Origin: a bacterium
GTDB taxonomy: Bacteria > Bacteroidota > Ignavibacteria > SZUA-365
Assembly (NCBI GenBank): GCA_020444325.1
Contig: JAHLLD010000012.1
Coordinates: 1-64,000 of the forward strand
Length of the DNA stretch: 64,000 nucleotides
Reading direction: 5' to 3'
Shown: piece after piece, positions 51,541-59,680 of the stretch
Layout: every line of letters starts with the position of its first letter
Position numbering within the stretch: position 1 is the first letter of the stretch
Program-made: the position numbers and the translations under genes
Notes under the pieces: generated by a model
Told to the model about the DNA's origin: nothing
What the model saw: the letters and a program-made list of their open reading frames with translations, nothing else
Database searches by the model: none

Positions 51541-54513
51541 TTAGAAGTTCACACGCACACCGAACCAGACGCGACGGGGTGCACTGTAGACACCGGCGTT
51601 CATCAGGACCTGCTGGTAGTAGAAGTCCTGATAGAGATTGGCAAAGACATCGCCGTAGCTGGCGTAGTTTGCAATCTGCGTCTGACCTTCATCGGTGGCC
51701 AGGTAATTGTTGCTCTCCGCACTACCGGAAGTGGCGTAGACACCTGTGACATTCTTGATGTTCAGCAGATTGGTCACGCGGATGTAGAAGTTCCAGTCGA
51801 GCGGACCAATGGTGACCGTCTTGTCGAAACGTGCATCCAGGTTGAACACCCACGGGGTGCGGGACGCATTGATCGCCTCAATCGGGGTGCGGCGGTCGCC
51901 GAAGGAGAATTCGTTCACGCGGGTATACGGTGTGCCGGAATTGAAGGTGAAGAGGAAATTGGCTCCGAAACGCTCGAGCAGCTGTACGCCGAAGACCTCC
52001 GGACCGTCATCCCTGCCGAAGCGATAGTCGACGTTCAGCGAACCGCGATGCGTCTGGTCAAAGGCCAGTGTCATCGGGTACTTCGGAAGGAACGGCGTCT
52101 CTGTCGGGGAGAGCCAGAGGGCACGGAAGGACGAAGAAGGACTCGATCCCGTTCCGCGTGCGTCGCTGTAAGTATAGTTGGTCTGCAGCATGATGCGCTC
52201 GGTGCGGCGCATGGTGATCTGCAGCGAGACACCGGTGGTGGTCGCGAAATCGCCGTTCACCCAGGCGTAATATGCGGGATGTTCCGCGCCGAATTCGGCC
52301 GGAATCTGACGCTGCTGAATCTGGTCGCGAATATCCTTGTAGAACGCGCCGATGTCAAAGGCCAGGTTCTCACCGAGCTGCTGACGGAAACCAAAGTCAT
52401 ACTGGATGGTCTTTTCAGGACGCAGGCCGAAACCGACCGGCGAGCTGACTGCATATCCACCCTTGATCTGCGAGGAAATGGTCGCGTTTCCGAGATACAC
52501 GTCACGCAGACGCGACTGCTGCACGAAAATACCGTACTGCGCGTAGAACACCGTCTGGTCCGTCACCGGGAAGGAGAAACCGAGACGCGGACTCACGGTC
52601 TTGGACGGCTCGACATCCTTGACGTTATCCGGACTCTGGTCGATCAGACCGTCAGAGGTGAACTTGATGTTCTGCGGATCCACGAATTCCTTGGAGTTCG
52701 TGTTTATATAGTCGTAGCGCAAACCGACGTTGATGACGAGATCTTCGAGTTCGATCTTGTCGAGAACGTAGAATGCGGCAAACACAGGCTCCTTGGGTCC
52801 GTCAGGACCGCTGTCGAGCTTGCGTCCGTAGTAGTCATATCCATAGTTGTTCGTACCCATGGATCCCGCGATCTCGAGATCTGTGGCATCCGGGCTCTGA
52901 CGCACGAAGCGCGCAAGGCTGAATGCACTGATTCCGAAGGAACGGATGGAGTACTGTGTGAACTCACCACCGGTCTTGATCTCATGCGTACGGCCGATCT
53001 GATGCACGAAGTTGAGCTTGGTCTGCAGGGAGTTGAAGCTCGTCTTGCCGTAGCTGGAGCCAATCGGGTAACCGGCGGGATAGAAGCTGGCGCCGAAGGC
53101 GGTGATGGGCTGCTCTGGGATACCGTCAGCCAGGAAGTGATAACCGTACTGGGCATTCGCAACGGAATCGCCGTAGGCAAAGATGTCGTGCTTGAGGTCA
53201 GGATCCATCCCCACACCGAAGTTCCCGAAGAATCCGACGTACAGTTCATAGAACGTGGTCGGACTCAGGAGATGCGTGAATTTACCGTTCAAGCTGTAAT
53301 CTTCACTCTGATTGAGTCCGGCGCGCTGCTCAGCGAGCTGCGTCGTGAGTCCGGCACCGTCATGACTCGTTCCGTATCCGTACGATCCATCGATACGCAC
53401 GTTGATCGGATTGAGATCAAAGGTAAGGTTACCATTGAGCAGGTAGCTTTGACTCGCGGCGTTGTAGAAATATCCGCCGGGGAAGCGATAATCGATCTTC
53501 TGTGCGCTCGGTCCGAGTCGCGGATCAAAAATACCCACTTTCATCTGTTCTTCCGGAGAAAGCAGTGCGTGGGCGTCGGTCTGACGCAGCAGAGGATCGT
53601 AATACGTCGTCAGGTCGTAATCCTCACGCCAGCCAGAAGTCGGCGTGCGGGAAAAACTGTTCTGCGCCGCGACGAAGAATTTCACCGGACCGTACAGCGG
53701 TCCACCCGCCGTGAGGATATAGTTGCTCGATCCGGACTTGTACGTACCCAGGGTACGCTCACCGTAGTCTGCCCACGGGTAGTTGTCCGTGTACACCTCG
53801 AGTTCCACATTCAGCTTGCGTCCACCGGTACGCGTGGTCGTACTGATCAGACCGGCGTTTGCGCCGCCAAACTCTGCGGAATATCCACCAGCCTGGAGAC
53901 TCTGCTCTGCAATGGCATTGTTGATGAGGGACAGGGAGCGTCCGCCGGCGAGCGGGTTGTTGACCTGCATGCCGTTGATGACAAAACCTGTCGCATCCGC
54001 ACGACTGCCACGGATGTAGAGGCCGCCGCCGAGAGAAACCACACCGGCCTGTGTGGCGGAGATATTCTCCACACCACGCACAGGAAGGTTTTCAATATCC
54101 TCCTGCGTCACCGTTGTTTTGCTGTTTGTGACATTCTTGTCAACCAGCGGTTTCTCAGCGACAATAATGACCTCCCCTTCCAGTTTGTAGGAATCGGAAG
54201 GCAGCTGAATGTCCTTATCCGTCGTTTCATTCGACCGGACAAGCACATCCTTCACCTCGGTTTTCTGATAACCGATGTAACTTACCGTGATGTTCACCTT
54301 GCCGATGGGCACGTTGAGAACAACGTACCCGCCGTTGGCATCCGTTGCAGCACCACGCGTGGTACCACCGGAATTCACTATGACGTTTGCTCCGATCAAG
54401 GGCTCTCCGGTTTCAAGATCAGTGACCTTGCCGGATACCTTTCCCGTCTGCGCAAGCAAAGAAGCGGGAAAGAGCCCAAGCAGAAGCAGAACGAACAGTA
54501 GCTTTTTGTGCAT
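51541..54513 (-). CDS. TonB-dependent outer membrane receptor (cassette B)
   Basis: A 990-residue receptor. The start at 54513 is set by GGAGG 8-10 nt upstream and the signal peptide (LLFVLLLLGLFPASLLAQ). A carboxypeptidase-regulatory domain (KVTDLETGEPLIGANVIV; YIGYQKTEVKD) is followed by a plug (LYIRGSRADATGFVINGMQV; AGGYSAEFGGANAGLIST) and a long barrel ending RVWFGVRVNF. The segment IIVAEKPLVDKNVTNS corresponds to VITASRPLVRKDLTAS in the cassette A receptor, so the two are homologous. First gene of cassette B, 52 nt ahead of the 1087-residue protein. Its substrate is unknown and no SusD is present. Confidence 0.9.
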   Translation of the reverse strand: MHKKLLFVLLLLGLFPASLLAQTGKVSGKVTDLETGEPLIGANVIVNSGGTTRGAATDANGGYVVLNVPIGKVNITVSYIGYQKTEVKDVLVRSNETTDKDIQLPSDSYKLEGEVIIVAEKPLVDKNVTNSKTTVTQEDIENLPVRGVENISATQAGVVSLGGGLYIRGSRADATGFVINGMQVNNPLAGGRSLSLINNAIAEQSLQAGGYSAEFGGANAGLISTTTRTGGRKLNVELEVYTDNYPWADYGERTLGTYKSGSSNYILTAGGPLYGPVKFFVAAQNSFSRTPTSGWREDYDLTTYYDPLLRQTDAHALLSPEEQMKVGIFDPRLGPSAQKIDYRFPGGYFYNAASQSYLLNGNLTFDLNPINVRIDGSYGYGTSHDGAGLTTQLAEQRAGLNQSEDYSLNGKFTHLLSPTTFYELYVGFFGNFGVGMDPDLKHDIFAYGDSVANAQYGYHFLADGIPEQPITAFGASFYPAGYPIGSSYGKTSFNSLQTKLNFVHQIGRTHEIKTGGEFTQYSIRSFGISAFSLARFVRQSPDATDLEIAGSMGTNNYGYDYYGRKLDSGPDGPKEPVFAAFYVLDKIELEDLVINVGLRYDYINTNSKEFVDPQNIKFTSDGLIDQSPDNVKDVEPSKTVSPRLGFSFPVTDQTVFYAQYGIFVQQSRLRDVYLGNATISSQIKGGYAVSSPVGFGLRPEKTIQYDFGFRQQLGENLAFDIGAFYKDIRDQIQQRQIPAEFGAEHPAYYAWVNGDFATTTGVSLQITMRRTERIMLQTNYTYSDARGTGSSPSSSFRALWLSPTETPFLPKYPMTLAFDQTHRGSLNVDYRFGRDDGPEVFGVQLLERFGANFLFTFNSGTPYTRVNEFSFGDRRTPIEAINASRTPWVFNLDARFDKTVTIGPLDWNFYIRVTNLLNIKNVTGVYATSGSAESNNYLATDEGQTQIANYASYGDVFANLYQDFYYQQVLMNAGVYSAPRRVWFGVRVNF

Positions 54514-54960
54514 ACGAGCCTCCATTGGGGTTAAAGCTAAAGACTATCGTTAACGCTTGTGTGTCTCAGTATTTATGGAGCCGGCGTGCTCAACGCCGGG
54601 TTTTGGCCGTCAATCAGTGAGCGAAGCTCAGATCTGAGCGCAGGCTCAGTTTCGTCTTGTAGACACAGATTCGTGGAATGCGTTACGAAATCACGACCGC
54701 CGGCCGTGATGTCGGAGAAATTCCTTGCGGAACTGCACAGGGACGCGCGCCTGTGGTGGGATAATGCGAGAAGGAAGTCAGTCGCCAAGTCCGCTATCAA
54801 AACCTGTCTTGATTACGAGAACGACATGGGCAAAGCCCGAAATGCAACCGGAACTGCACCCGGTTTCCATCGCACGCAGGGTCGGCCAGGACCCTCTGCG
54901 ATGTCATGACAATATCAGCTTTTACTATCGGATATCCAAGCCTTGAGCTCGCTTCGCTCG

Positions 54961-55052
54961 CGGTGTTGCTCACCTGCGGTTCGCGGTGTTGCTCACCTGC
55001 GGTTCGCGGTGTTGCTCACCTGCGGCTCGCGGTGTTGCTCACCTGCGGCTCG
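54961..55052. repeat. 23-bp tandem repeat x4 upstream of cstA
   Basis: Four units (54961, 54984, 55007, 55030) of CGGTGTTGCTCACCTGCGG plus TTCG or CTCG, almost identical, with no spacers. Confidence 0.95.
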
Positions 55053-55064
55053 CGATAGTCCAAC

Positions 55065-55107
55065 CGAGCGCCAGCGAGCAAGAACGCGAGCGCCAGCGAG
55101 CAAGAAC
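55065..55107. repeat. 22-bp tandem repeat x2 upstream of cstA
   Basis: CGAGCGCCAGCGAGCAAGAA occurs at 55065 and 55087, directly after the 23-bp array and about 55 nt before the cstA start, hence probably within the 5' leader. Confidence 0.88.
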
Positions 55108-55160
55108 CCTCGAATTTTCGCCGTGGGTTCGTTATGTTATGGGATAGAAAGGAAATGACC

Positions 55161-56906
55161 ATGTCCCCACTTTTACTCATGCTGCTGACCTTTGCCGGGT
55201 ACATTGTGATGTACAGGCTGTATGGTCGCTATATAGGGAAGAAAATTTTCCGTATCGATGACGGGAATCCGGCTCCTTCGGTGGAATTCGAGGATGGTGT
55301 CGATTATGTGCCGACACGTAAGGAGATCATTTTCGGGCATCATTTCACTTCGATTGCAGGCACGGGGCCGATTGTGGGTCCGGCCATCGCCATCATCTGG
55401 GGCTGGCTGCCCGCGCTGCTCTGGGTGTTCGTGGGCAGCATTGTCATGGGAGCTGTGCACGATTTCGGAAGCCTCGTCATTTCCATGCGCAATAAGGGGA
55501 AATCCATTTCCGACTATACATCCCGCTATATCAACAGCCGCACACGATGGTTTTTCTTCGTCATCGTCTTTCTCGAGCTGTGGATCGTGATCAGCATTTT
55601 CGGACTGGTCATCGCCATTATTTTCAGTATGTTCCCCTCTTCCGTCCTGCCCGTCTGGCTGCAGCTGCCGATCGCTGTCGGACTCGGTATCATGATATAC
55701 CGCAAAGGCGGCGGACTCACCACGTGGTCGCTGATCGCCGTCGCGCTCATGTATGGCAGCATCGTGCTGGGCGCCTGGGTTCCGCTGGAACTGCCCACGA
55801 TGCTGGGAATTCCCGCTCCGGGACTCTGGACGATCATTCTCCTCATCTATGCCTATATCGCCTCGGTGCTGCCCGTGACAACGCTGCTGCAGCCACGTGA
55901 CTTCATCAACGCCTATCAGCTGATTATCGCCATGGCCCTTCTTTTTGCGGGCGTCATGTTCTCTTCCTTTGCCGGCAAACTGCATATCGTTGCTCCCGCC
56001 TTCCAGGCGGCGCCCGAAGCCGCTCCCCCGCTCTGGCCCTTCCTGTTCATCACCATCGCCTGTGGTGCGATATCCGGCTTTCATTCACTGGTTTCCTCCG
56101 GCACGTCCGCCAAACAGGTGCGGCGGGAAAGCGATTCGCTGTTCGTGGGATACGGTTCTATGCTTGTGGAAGGCGGACTCGCGACACTCGTCATCATCGC
56201 CGTTTCTGCCGGGATAGGGATGGGATATACTTCTGTCGATGGGGAATACCTCACCGGGGTGTCGGCATGGACGAATCACTATGCATCCTGGGCTGCCGCG
56301 GCCGGACTCGGTTCCAAGGTCAAGGCCTTCGTCGATGGTGCCGCAAACATGATTGCCATGACGGGTATTCCGCGCAGCATCGCTGTGGTGATCATGGGCG
56401 TGTTCGTGGCCTCGTTCGCGGGCACCACACTCGATACGGCCACACGCATCCAGCGCTACATCGTCTCCGAGCTCTTCACCACCCTGAAGCTCCGCGTATT
56501 CCAGAACCGCTACATAGCCACGGGCTTCGCGGTGCTCAGTGCTGCCGTGCTCGCCTTCGCATCCGGTGCGGATGGAAAAGGTGCCCTCAGTCTCTGGCCG
56601 CTCTTCGGTGCGGTGAATCAGACTCTCGCTGCACTGGCGCTCATTATCGTAACACTCTACCTCAAGGAGCGCGGAGGCTGGTCGTGGATTACCGCCGGCA
56701 TTCCGGCTGTGTTCATGAGCGTGATCACCATCTGGGCGGCAGTGCTCAATCAGCTGCAGTTCGGGACGGATCAGAACATCCTCCTCCAGGTGATCAACGC
56801 GATAATCATTCTCATCGTACTCTGGGTCACGGCGGAAGGAATCGTGCAATTCGTTCGAGGCAAAGAGCAGCCAGACCCGGCGGCTGAAACCGGGAGCGGA
56901 TTATGA
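55161..56906 (+). CDS. cstA: Carbon starvation protein A (CstA) family transporter
   Basis: A 581-residue polytopic inner membrane protein of the CstA family; studied members take up peptides or pyruvate during carbon limitation. The start at 55161 is set by AAAGGA with 7-nt spacing; an ATG two codons earlier is too close to it. Family marks: FGHHFTSIAGTGPIVGPAIA, GAVHDFGSLVISMRNKGKS, LPVTTLLQPRDFINAYQL, GFHSLVSSGTSAKQV, ASFAGTTLDTATRIQRYI and LWPLFGAVNQTLAALAL. About 15 transmembrane helices are expected. It is shorter than E. coli CstA (701), as in many short CstA relatives. Its stop overlaps the next start by 4 nt (ATGA), so the operon is translationally coupled. Confidence 0.93.
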   Translation: MSPLLLMLLTFAGYIVMYRLYGRYIGKKIFRIDDGNPAPSVEFEDGVDYVPTRKEIIFGHHFTSIAGTGPIVGPAIAIIWGWLPALLWVFVGSIVMGAVHDFGSLVISMRNKGKSISDYTSRYINSRTRWFFFVIVFLELWIVISIFGLVIAIIFSMFPSSVLPVWLQLPIAVGLGIMIYRKGGGLTTWSLIAVALMYGSIVLGAWVPLELPTMLGIPAPGLWTIILLIYAYIASVLPVTTLLQPRDFINAYQLIIAMALLFAGVMFSSFAGKLHIVAPAFQAAPEAAPPLWPFLFITIACGAISGFHSLVSSGTSAKQVRRESDSLFVGYGSMLVEGGLATLVIIAVSAGIGMGYTSVDGEYLTGVSAWTNHYASWAAAAGLGSKVKAFVDGAANMIAMTGIPRSIAVVIMGVFVASFAGTTLDTATRIQRYIVSELFTTLKLRVFQNRYIATGFAVLSAAVLAFASGADGKGALSLWPLFGAVNQTLAALALIIVTLYLKERGGWSWITAGIPAVFMSVITIWAAVLNQLQFGTDQNILLQVINAIIILIVLWVTAEGIVQFVRGKEQPDPAAETGSGL

Positions 56907-57355
56907 GTATGCATGGCATGCTGCATGCCCGTCTCCGGAAAACCTGGTTGTGGATGGCCCTCCCGCCGTTTATTGCACTGACGATCTCGGAAACGCTGCG
57001 TGGCATGGAGGGGTTCAGAGGCTGGCATGTCCCCGGACAGGAAACACTGGAAATCCTGCTTTTCATTTTTTCAGCCTCGGCGTCACTTGCGCTCCCCATT
57101 CTCTATCGGTCCATGTTCGCCAGGGCACATCGCGACCGCAGCAGCATCACGCCCACCATGTACTATCGCTACGCCAATAACAGCATAGTGCTCGCTCTGC
57201 TGTCGCTCTGGGTCATGGTCATCGCCAGTATTCTCAATTTCACACCGTTTTTCTTCATCGGTATTTTCCTCATGTGCCTCTATGCAGGATACACGCAGTA
57301 TCCTACGCATCACCGCATCAAAGCGGATTCCCGCATTTTCCGGGTTGAAACATGA
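56903..57355 (+). CDS. Small inner membrane protein in the cstA-arsA operon
   Basis: A 150-residue protein with four predicted membrane helices (WLWMALPPFIALTISET; ILLFIFSASASLALPILY; IVLALLSLWVMVIASILNF; FFFIGIFLMCLYAGY) and charged ends. No family recognised. It overlaps cstA and the following gene by 4 nt at each end (ATGA in both cases), which implies tightly matched synthesis and perhaps a complex. It could be an accessory subunit of the transporter or a membrane receptor for the ArsA-type ATPase. Confidence 0.8.
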   Translation: MSMHGMLHARLRKTWLWMALPPFIALTISETLRGMEGFRGWHVPGQETLEILLFIFSASASLALPILYRSMFARAHRDRSSITPTMYYRYANNSIVLALLSLWVMVIASILNFTPFFFIGIFLMCLYAGYTQYPTHHRIKADSRIFRVET

Positions 57356-57639
57356 CGCGCACCACCAATATCATTCGCAGGCTGCGAGCAATGTTCGCCA
57401 CGCTCGATGCGGTACAACGGCAGAAAGCGGTTGACAGCATAGAATGGGAATACGAGGAAATGCGGCATGTTTTCGCTCTGCTGGTGATGGGACAGTCGGT
57501 CGGACTCCCTTCCCCGCCCCCCGAAATCACCTTTGCACTTCTGCCGTACATGGAGGATGACCTGCGTCTGCTGCTGCGCCGCATCGACACCGCGTCCGCC
57601 CCATTCTCCCAGCTCTGGTCATCCCTGCCCATGGAATGA
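57352..57639 (+). CDS. Small acidic/helical protein between CstA and ArsA
   Basis: A 95-residue cytosolic protein without signal or membrane segments. The start overlaps the previous stop (ATGA). Its core, EYEEMRHVFALLVMGQSVGLPSPPPE followed by ITFALLPYMEDDL, resembles from memory the small proteins named cory-CC-star that are found beside ArsA-type ATPases. Those end in Cys-Cys, whereas this one has no cysteine at all. The resemblance is tentative. It ends 3 nt before the ATPase gene. Confidence 0.7.
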   Translation: MTRTTNIIRRLRAMFATLDAVQRQKAVDSIEWEYEEMRHVFALLVMGQSVGLPSPPPEITFALLPYMEDDLRLLLRRIDTASAPFSQLWSSLPME

Positions 57640-57642
57640 ACC

Positions 57643-58542
57643 ATGTCCCTTCAGACGGTATTCCATATCGGCAAAGGCGGCGTCGGTAAATCGACGCTCT
57701 CCGCACTCACCGCTCTGGGCGCAGCCGGGAAAGGCCAACGCGTCCTTCTGCTCTCCCTCGATCCCGCGCACAATCAGTCCGATCTTTTTGAAGCGTCCTT
57801 CGCAGACACTCCCCGCAACGTGCATCGCGCGCTGGATGTCATGGAGGCGGATATGGAGGCGTGGATCAGACGCTATCTTGACGAAGTACAGCAGCGCATG
57901 CGGGACGCCTACAATTACCTGACAGCGATCAATCTCGACAGACATTTCCGGGTGTTCAGACACTCACCCGGACTCGAAGAATTTGCACTGCGCCGCGTCT
58001 TCGAGCATGTCATTGCGGAACAGGACAGGTGGGATCTGCTCGTGGTCGATATGCCCCCCACCGCACTGTCTACACGATTTTTCGCTTCGCCAACCATCTC
58101 TTCGGCGTGGACCACCGAACTGCTCGCATTGCGAGAGGACATCAAGGAGCGGCGGGAAATGATTACCCGGGTGAAGCTGGGAAAAAAAGAAATCGAGACT
58201 GACCGCGTCATTACCGCGCTGTCTGAGGAACAGCAGCGCAACCAGACGCTGCGCGAATTTTTCACTGACAGCACGCGGTGTGCTGTGCGTCTCGTCATCA
58301 ACCCTGATCCACTTTCGTGGAATGAAGGACTGCGCGTCCGACGCGCACTCTCTGACCTCTCCATCTCCCTGAACGCGGTTCTGCTCAACAGGGCCACGGA
58401 CGATGCCCGAACACATGCACAGCTCGAGGATCTTCCGCACCTGCGTATACCCGCCATCGATCCGGCACCGATCGGAAAACAGGCTCTGCTCACATTGCTA
58501 TCCCGAATCCCTGACCTTCAACCCCGCTTTCCATCACACTAG
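57643..58542 (+). CDS. ArsA/Get3-family ATPase
   Basis: A 299-residue P-loop ATPase of the ArsA/Get3 (SIMIBI) class. It has the deviant Walker A GKGGVGKST (residues 10-18), a switch I-like LSLDPAHNQSDLF and switch II-like LLVVDMPPTALSTRFF. It is single-domain, so it would act as a homodimer. It has no CxxC zinc motif and no arsenite-binding cysteines, and no arsenic genes are nearby, so arsenite export is unlikely. In eukaryotes the family delivers tail-anchored membrane proteins. Last gene of the cstA operon, 3 nt after the 95-residue protein. Role in a membrane-protein or transport process is inferred from the neighbours. Confidence 0.88.
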   Translation: MSLQTVFHIGKGGVGKSTLSALTALGAAGKGQRVLLLSLDPAHNQSDLFEASFADTPRNVHRALDVMEADMEAWIRRYLDEVQQRMRDAYNYLTAINLDRHFRVFRHSPGLEEFALRRVFEHVIAEQDRWDLLVVDMPPTALSTRFFASPTISSAWTTELLALREDIKERREMITRVKLGKKEIETDRVITALSEEQQRNQTLREFFTDSTRCAVRLVINPDPLSWNEGLRVRRALSDLSISLNAVLLNRATDDARTHAQLEDLPHLRIPAIDPAPIGKQALLTLLSRIPDLQPRFPSH

Positions 58543-58544
58543 CA

Positions 58545-59474
58545 TCAGCGTTTTTTCCCTGCGGCATAGCGGCTGAGCCTGCCGTGTTTTTTCCCTTCAT
58601 CGCTGATGAGCATGTCGCCATCCGGCAGAAAGGTCAGTCCTTCCGGCTGTTCATGCAGATCTGCATCGAGCCGTCCGGCTGCCACCATCTTTCCGTTCGC
58701 ATCGACCTCGATGAGCAGATGTCCCTGCGAGGCAAGGATGAAAAAATGTCCCGTGCCTGCTTGCCGTTCAATGGCCGAGGGACGCATTTCCTTCCCCTTC
58801 GCGATATCCTTGAAATCCCTTTCATCGAGTACGAAGCGCGGCTTGTCGCGCAGCCTGTGCGAACGCAGGTCGAAACTGTAGACTGCACGGTCATGCTTCC
58901 CATAGCCGTTCCCCGCATCACCCTTGCAGGCCAGAAGCAGCGAAGAGGTCGCAGGGTCATAGCAGAGTCCTTCCACATCACTGCGTTTGTCGAGCGGCGT
59001 CCTGTGCACACGATACGCCACGCGTCCCGCATCCTTCCCTTCCCTGAACTGATACAGGTCACCGTTGCTGGTCACGAGGTAGAAGTATTCGCCTGCAATG
59101 GCGAGACCCTCAAAATCCTCCGTCACCACCGTCCTTCCCAGCAGAAAATAATCCAAGATGCTCCCGGTCATCGGGTCGATGCGATAGACAACGCCCCGTT
59201 CGTCGTCATGCGCGAACACGCGGCCCCTGTCATCCGATGCCAGACCTGAAATCTCCTTCAGGTGTTTGGCGAGCTTCATCACATGCGGTTTATCGCCGAA
59301 ATCATATCCTCCCGGAGCTCGCTTCGGCTGCGCGTCGCACGCTGCAACGAGGAACAGGACGCCGATTATGCAGAATGTGCATATTCCCCGCCGCAGCGAT
59401 ATGCAGAAACTGCATATTCTCGCGGGCAGGTTTATGCAGAAACTGCATAATGTGCGTTGTGCGGGAGGCTTCAT
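58545..59474 (-). CDS. YjiK/SdiA-regulated-like beta-propeller lipoprotein
   Basis: A 309-residue lipoprotein. The start at 59474 is preferred over an ATG two codons earlier because AGGA then lies at the right distance. The N-terminus is unusual: an 11-residue unit (CSFCINLPARI, CSFCISLRRGI, CTFCII...) precedes the hydrophobic stretch and lipobox LVAAC. The mature part is a propeller of the SdiA-regulated/YjiK or phytase-like type (EISGLASDDRGRVFAHDD; DFEGLAIAGEYFYLVTSNGD; DVEGLCYDPATSSLLLACKG; QPEGLTFLPDGDMLISDEG). Function unknown; possibly a phosphoester or ligand-binding propeller. It is convergent with the ArsA operon, 2 nt apart. Confidence 0.82.
   Translation of the reverse strand: MKPPAQRTLCSFCINLPARICSFCISLRRGICTFCIIGVLFLVAACDAQPKRAPGGYDFGDKPHVMKLAKHLKEISGLASDDRGRVFAHDDERGVVYRIDPMTGSILDYFLLGRTVVTEDFEGLAIAGEYFYLVTSNGDLYQFREGKDAGRVAYRVHRTPLDKRSDVEGLCYDPATSSLLLACKGDAGNGYGKHDRAVYSFDLRSHRLRDKPRFVLDERDFKDIAKGKEMRPSAIERQAGTGHFFILASQGHLLIEVDANGKMVAAGRLDADLHEQPEGLTFLPDGDMLISDEGKKHGRLSRYAAGKKR
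59367..59449. repeat. 17-bp palindrome repeated three times with exact 33-bp period
   Basis: TATGCAGAAACTGCATA occurs at 59400-59416 and 59433-59449, with a variant (TATGCAGAATGTGCATA) at 59367-59383. The period is 33 bp (11 codons), in frame in the YjiK-like lipoprotein signal region. Arms of 7 bp surround a 3-nt centre. Confidence 0.93.
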
Positions 59475-59680
59475 GATCATTCCTCAAATGTGGCGAATCC
59501 AGGGATAGCGTACAGAAAAGACTGTGCGACGGGAACCGCAGGGCGAATTCCGCGCATCACATGGAGAGATTCCTGTCCGGGTTCTTGAATTTATCAAAAA
59601 ATCTCGCTAGCATAAACTTCCCGGATATCAGAACTTCAACCCCCACTATCCCCTAATGCATTATTTGTGAGGATTCTGTT

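Larger units (their letters stand above)
54514..55160. other. 647-bp divergent intergenic region
   Basis: It lies between the cassette B receptor (minus) and cstA (plus). I see no credible gene. Its content includes a hairpin around GCAGGGTC...GGACCCT (54880-54897), a short word GGAACTGCAC occurring twice (54729 and 54854), and two tandem-repeat arrays (54961-55052 and 55065-55107). The promoters of both flanking units must lie here; none matches a consensus well. Confidence 0.6.

Noticed and set aside
52048-54501. 817-codon open frame on the plus strand opposite the cassette B receptor
   Set aside because: Antisense shadow of a clear TonB-dependent receptor; no recognisable protein features.
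54559-54909. 116-codon plus-strand open frame in the divergent intergenic region
   Set aside because: No ribosome site, no recognisable similarity, mixed composition; could be a decayed gene but not supportable.
54943-55158. 71-codon open frame through the tandem repeats before cstA
   Set aside because: It exists only because the 23-bp repeat reads open; repetitive peptide, no ribosome site.
57643-58542. Arsenic resistance ATPase (arsA)
   Set aside because: No arsenite-binding cysteines, single ATPase domain, and no arsB, arsC, arsD or arsR nearby.
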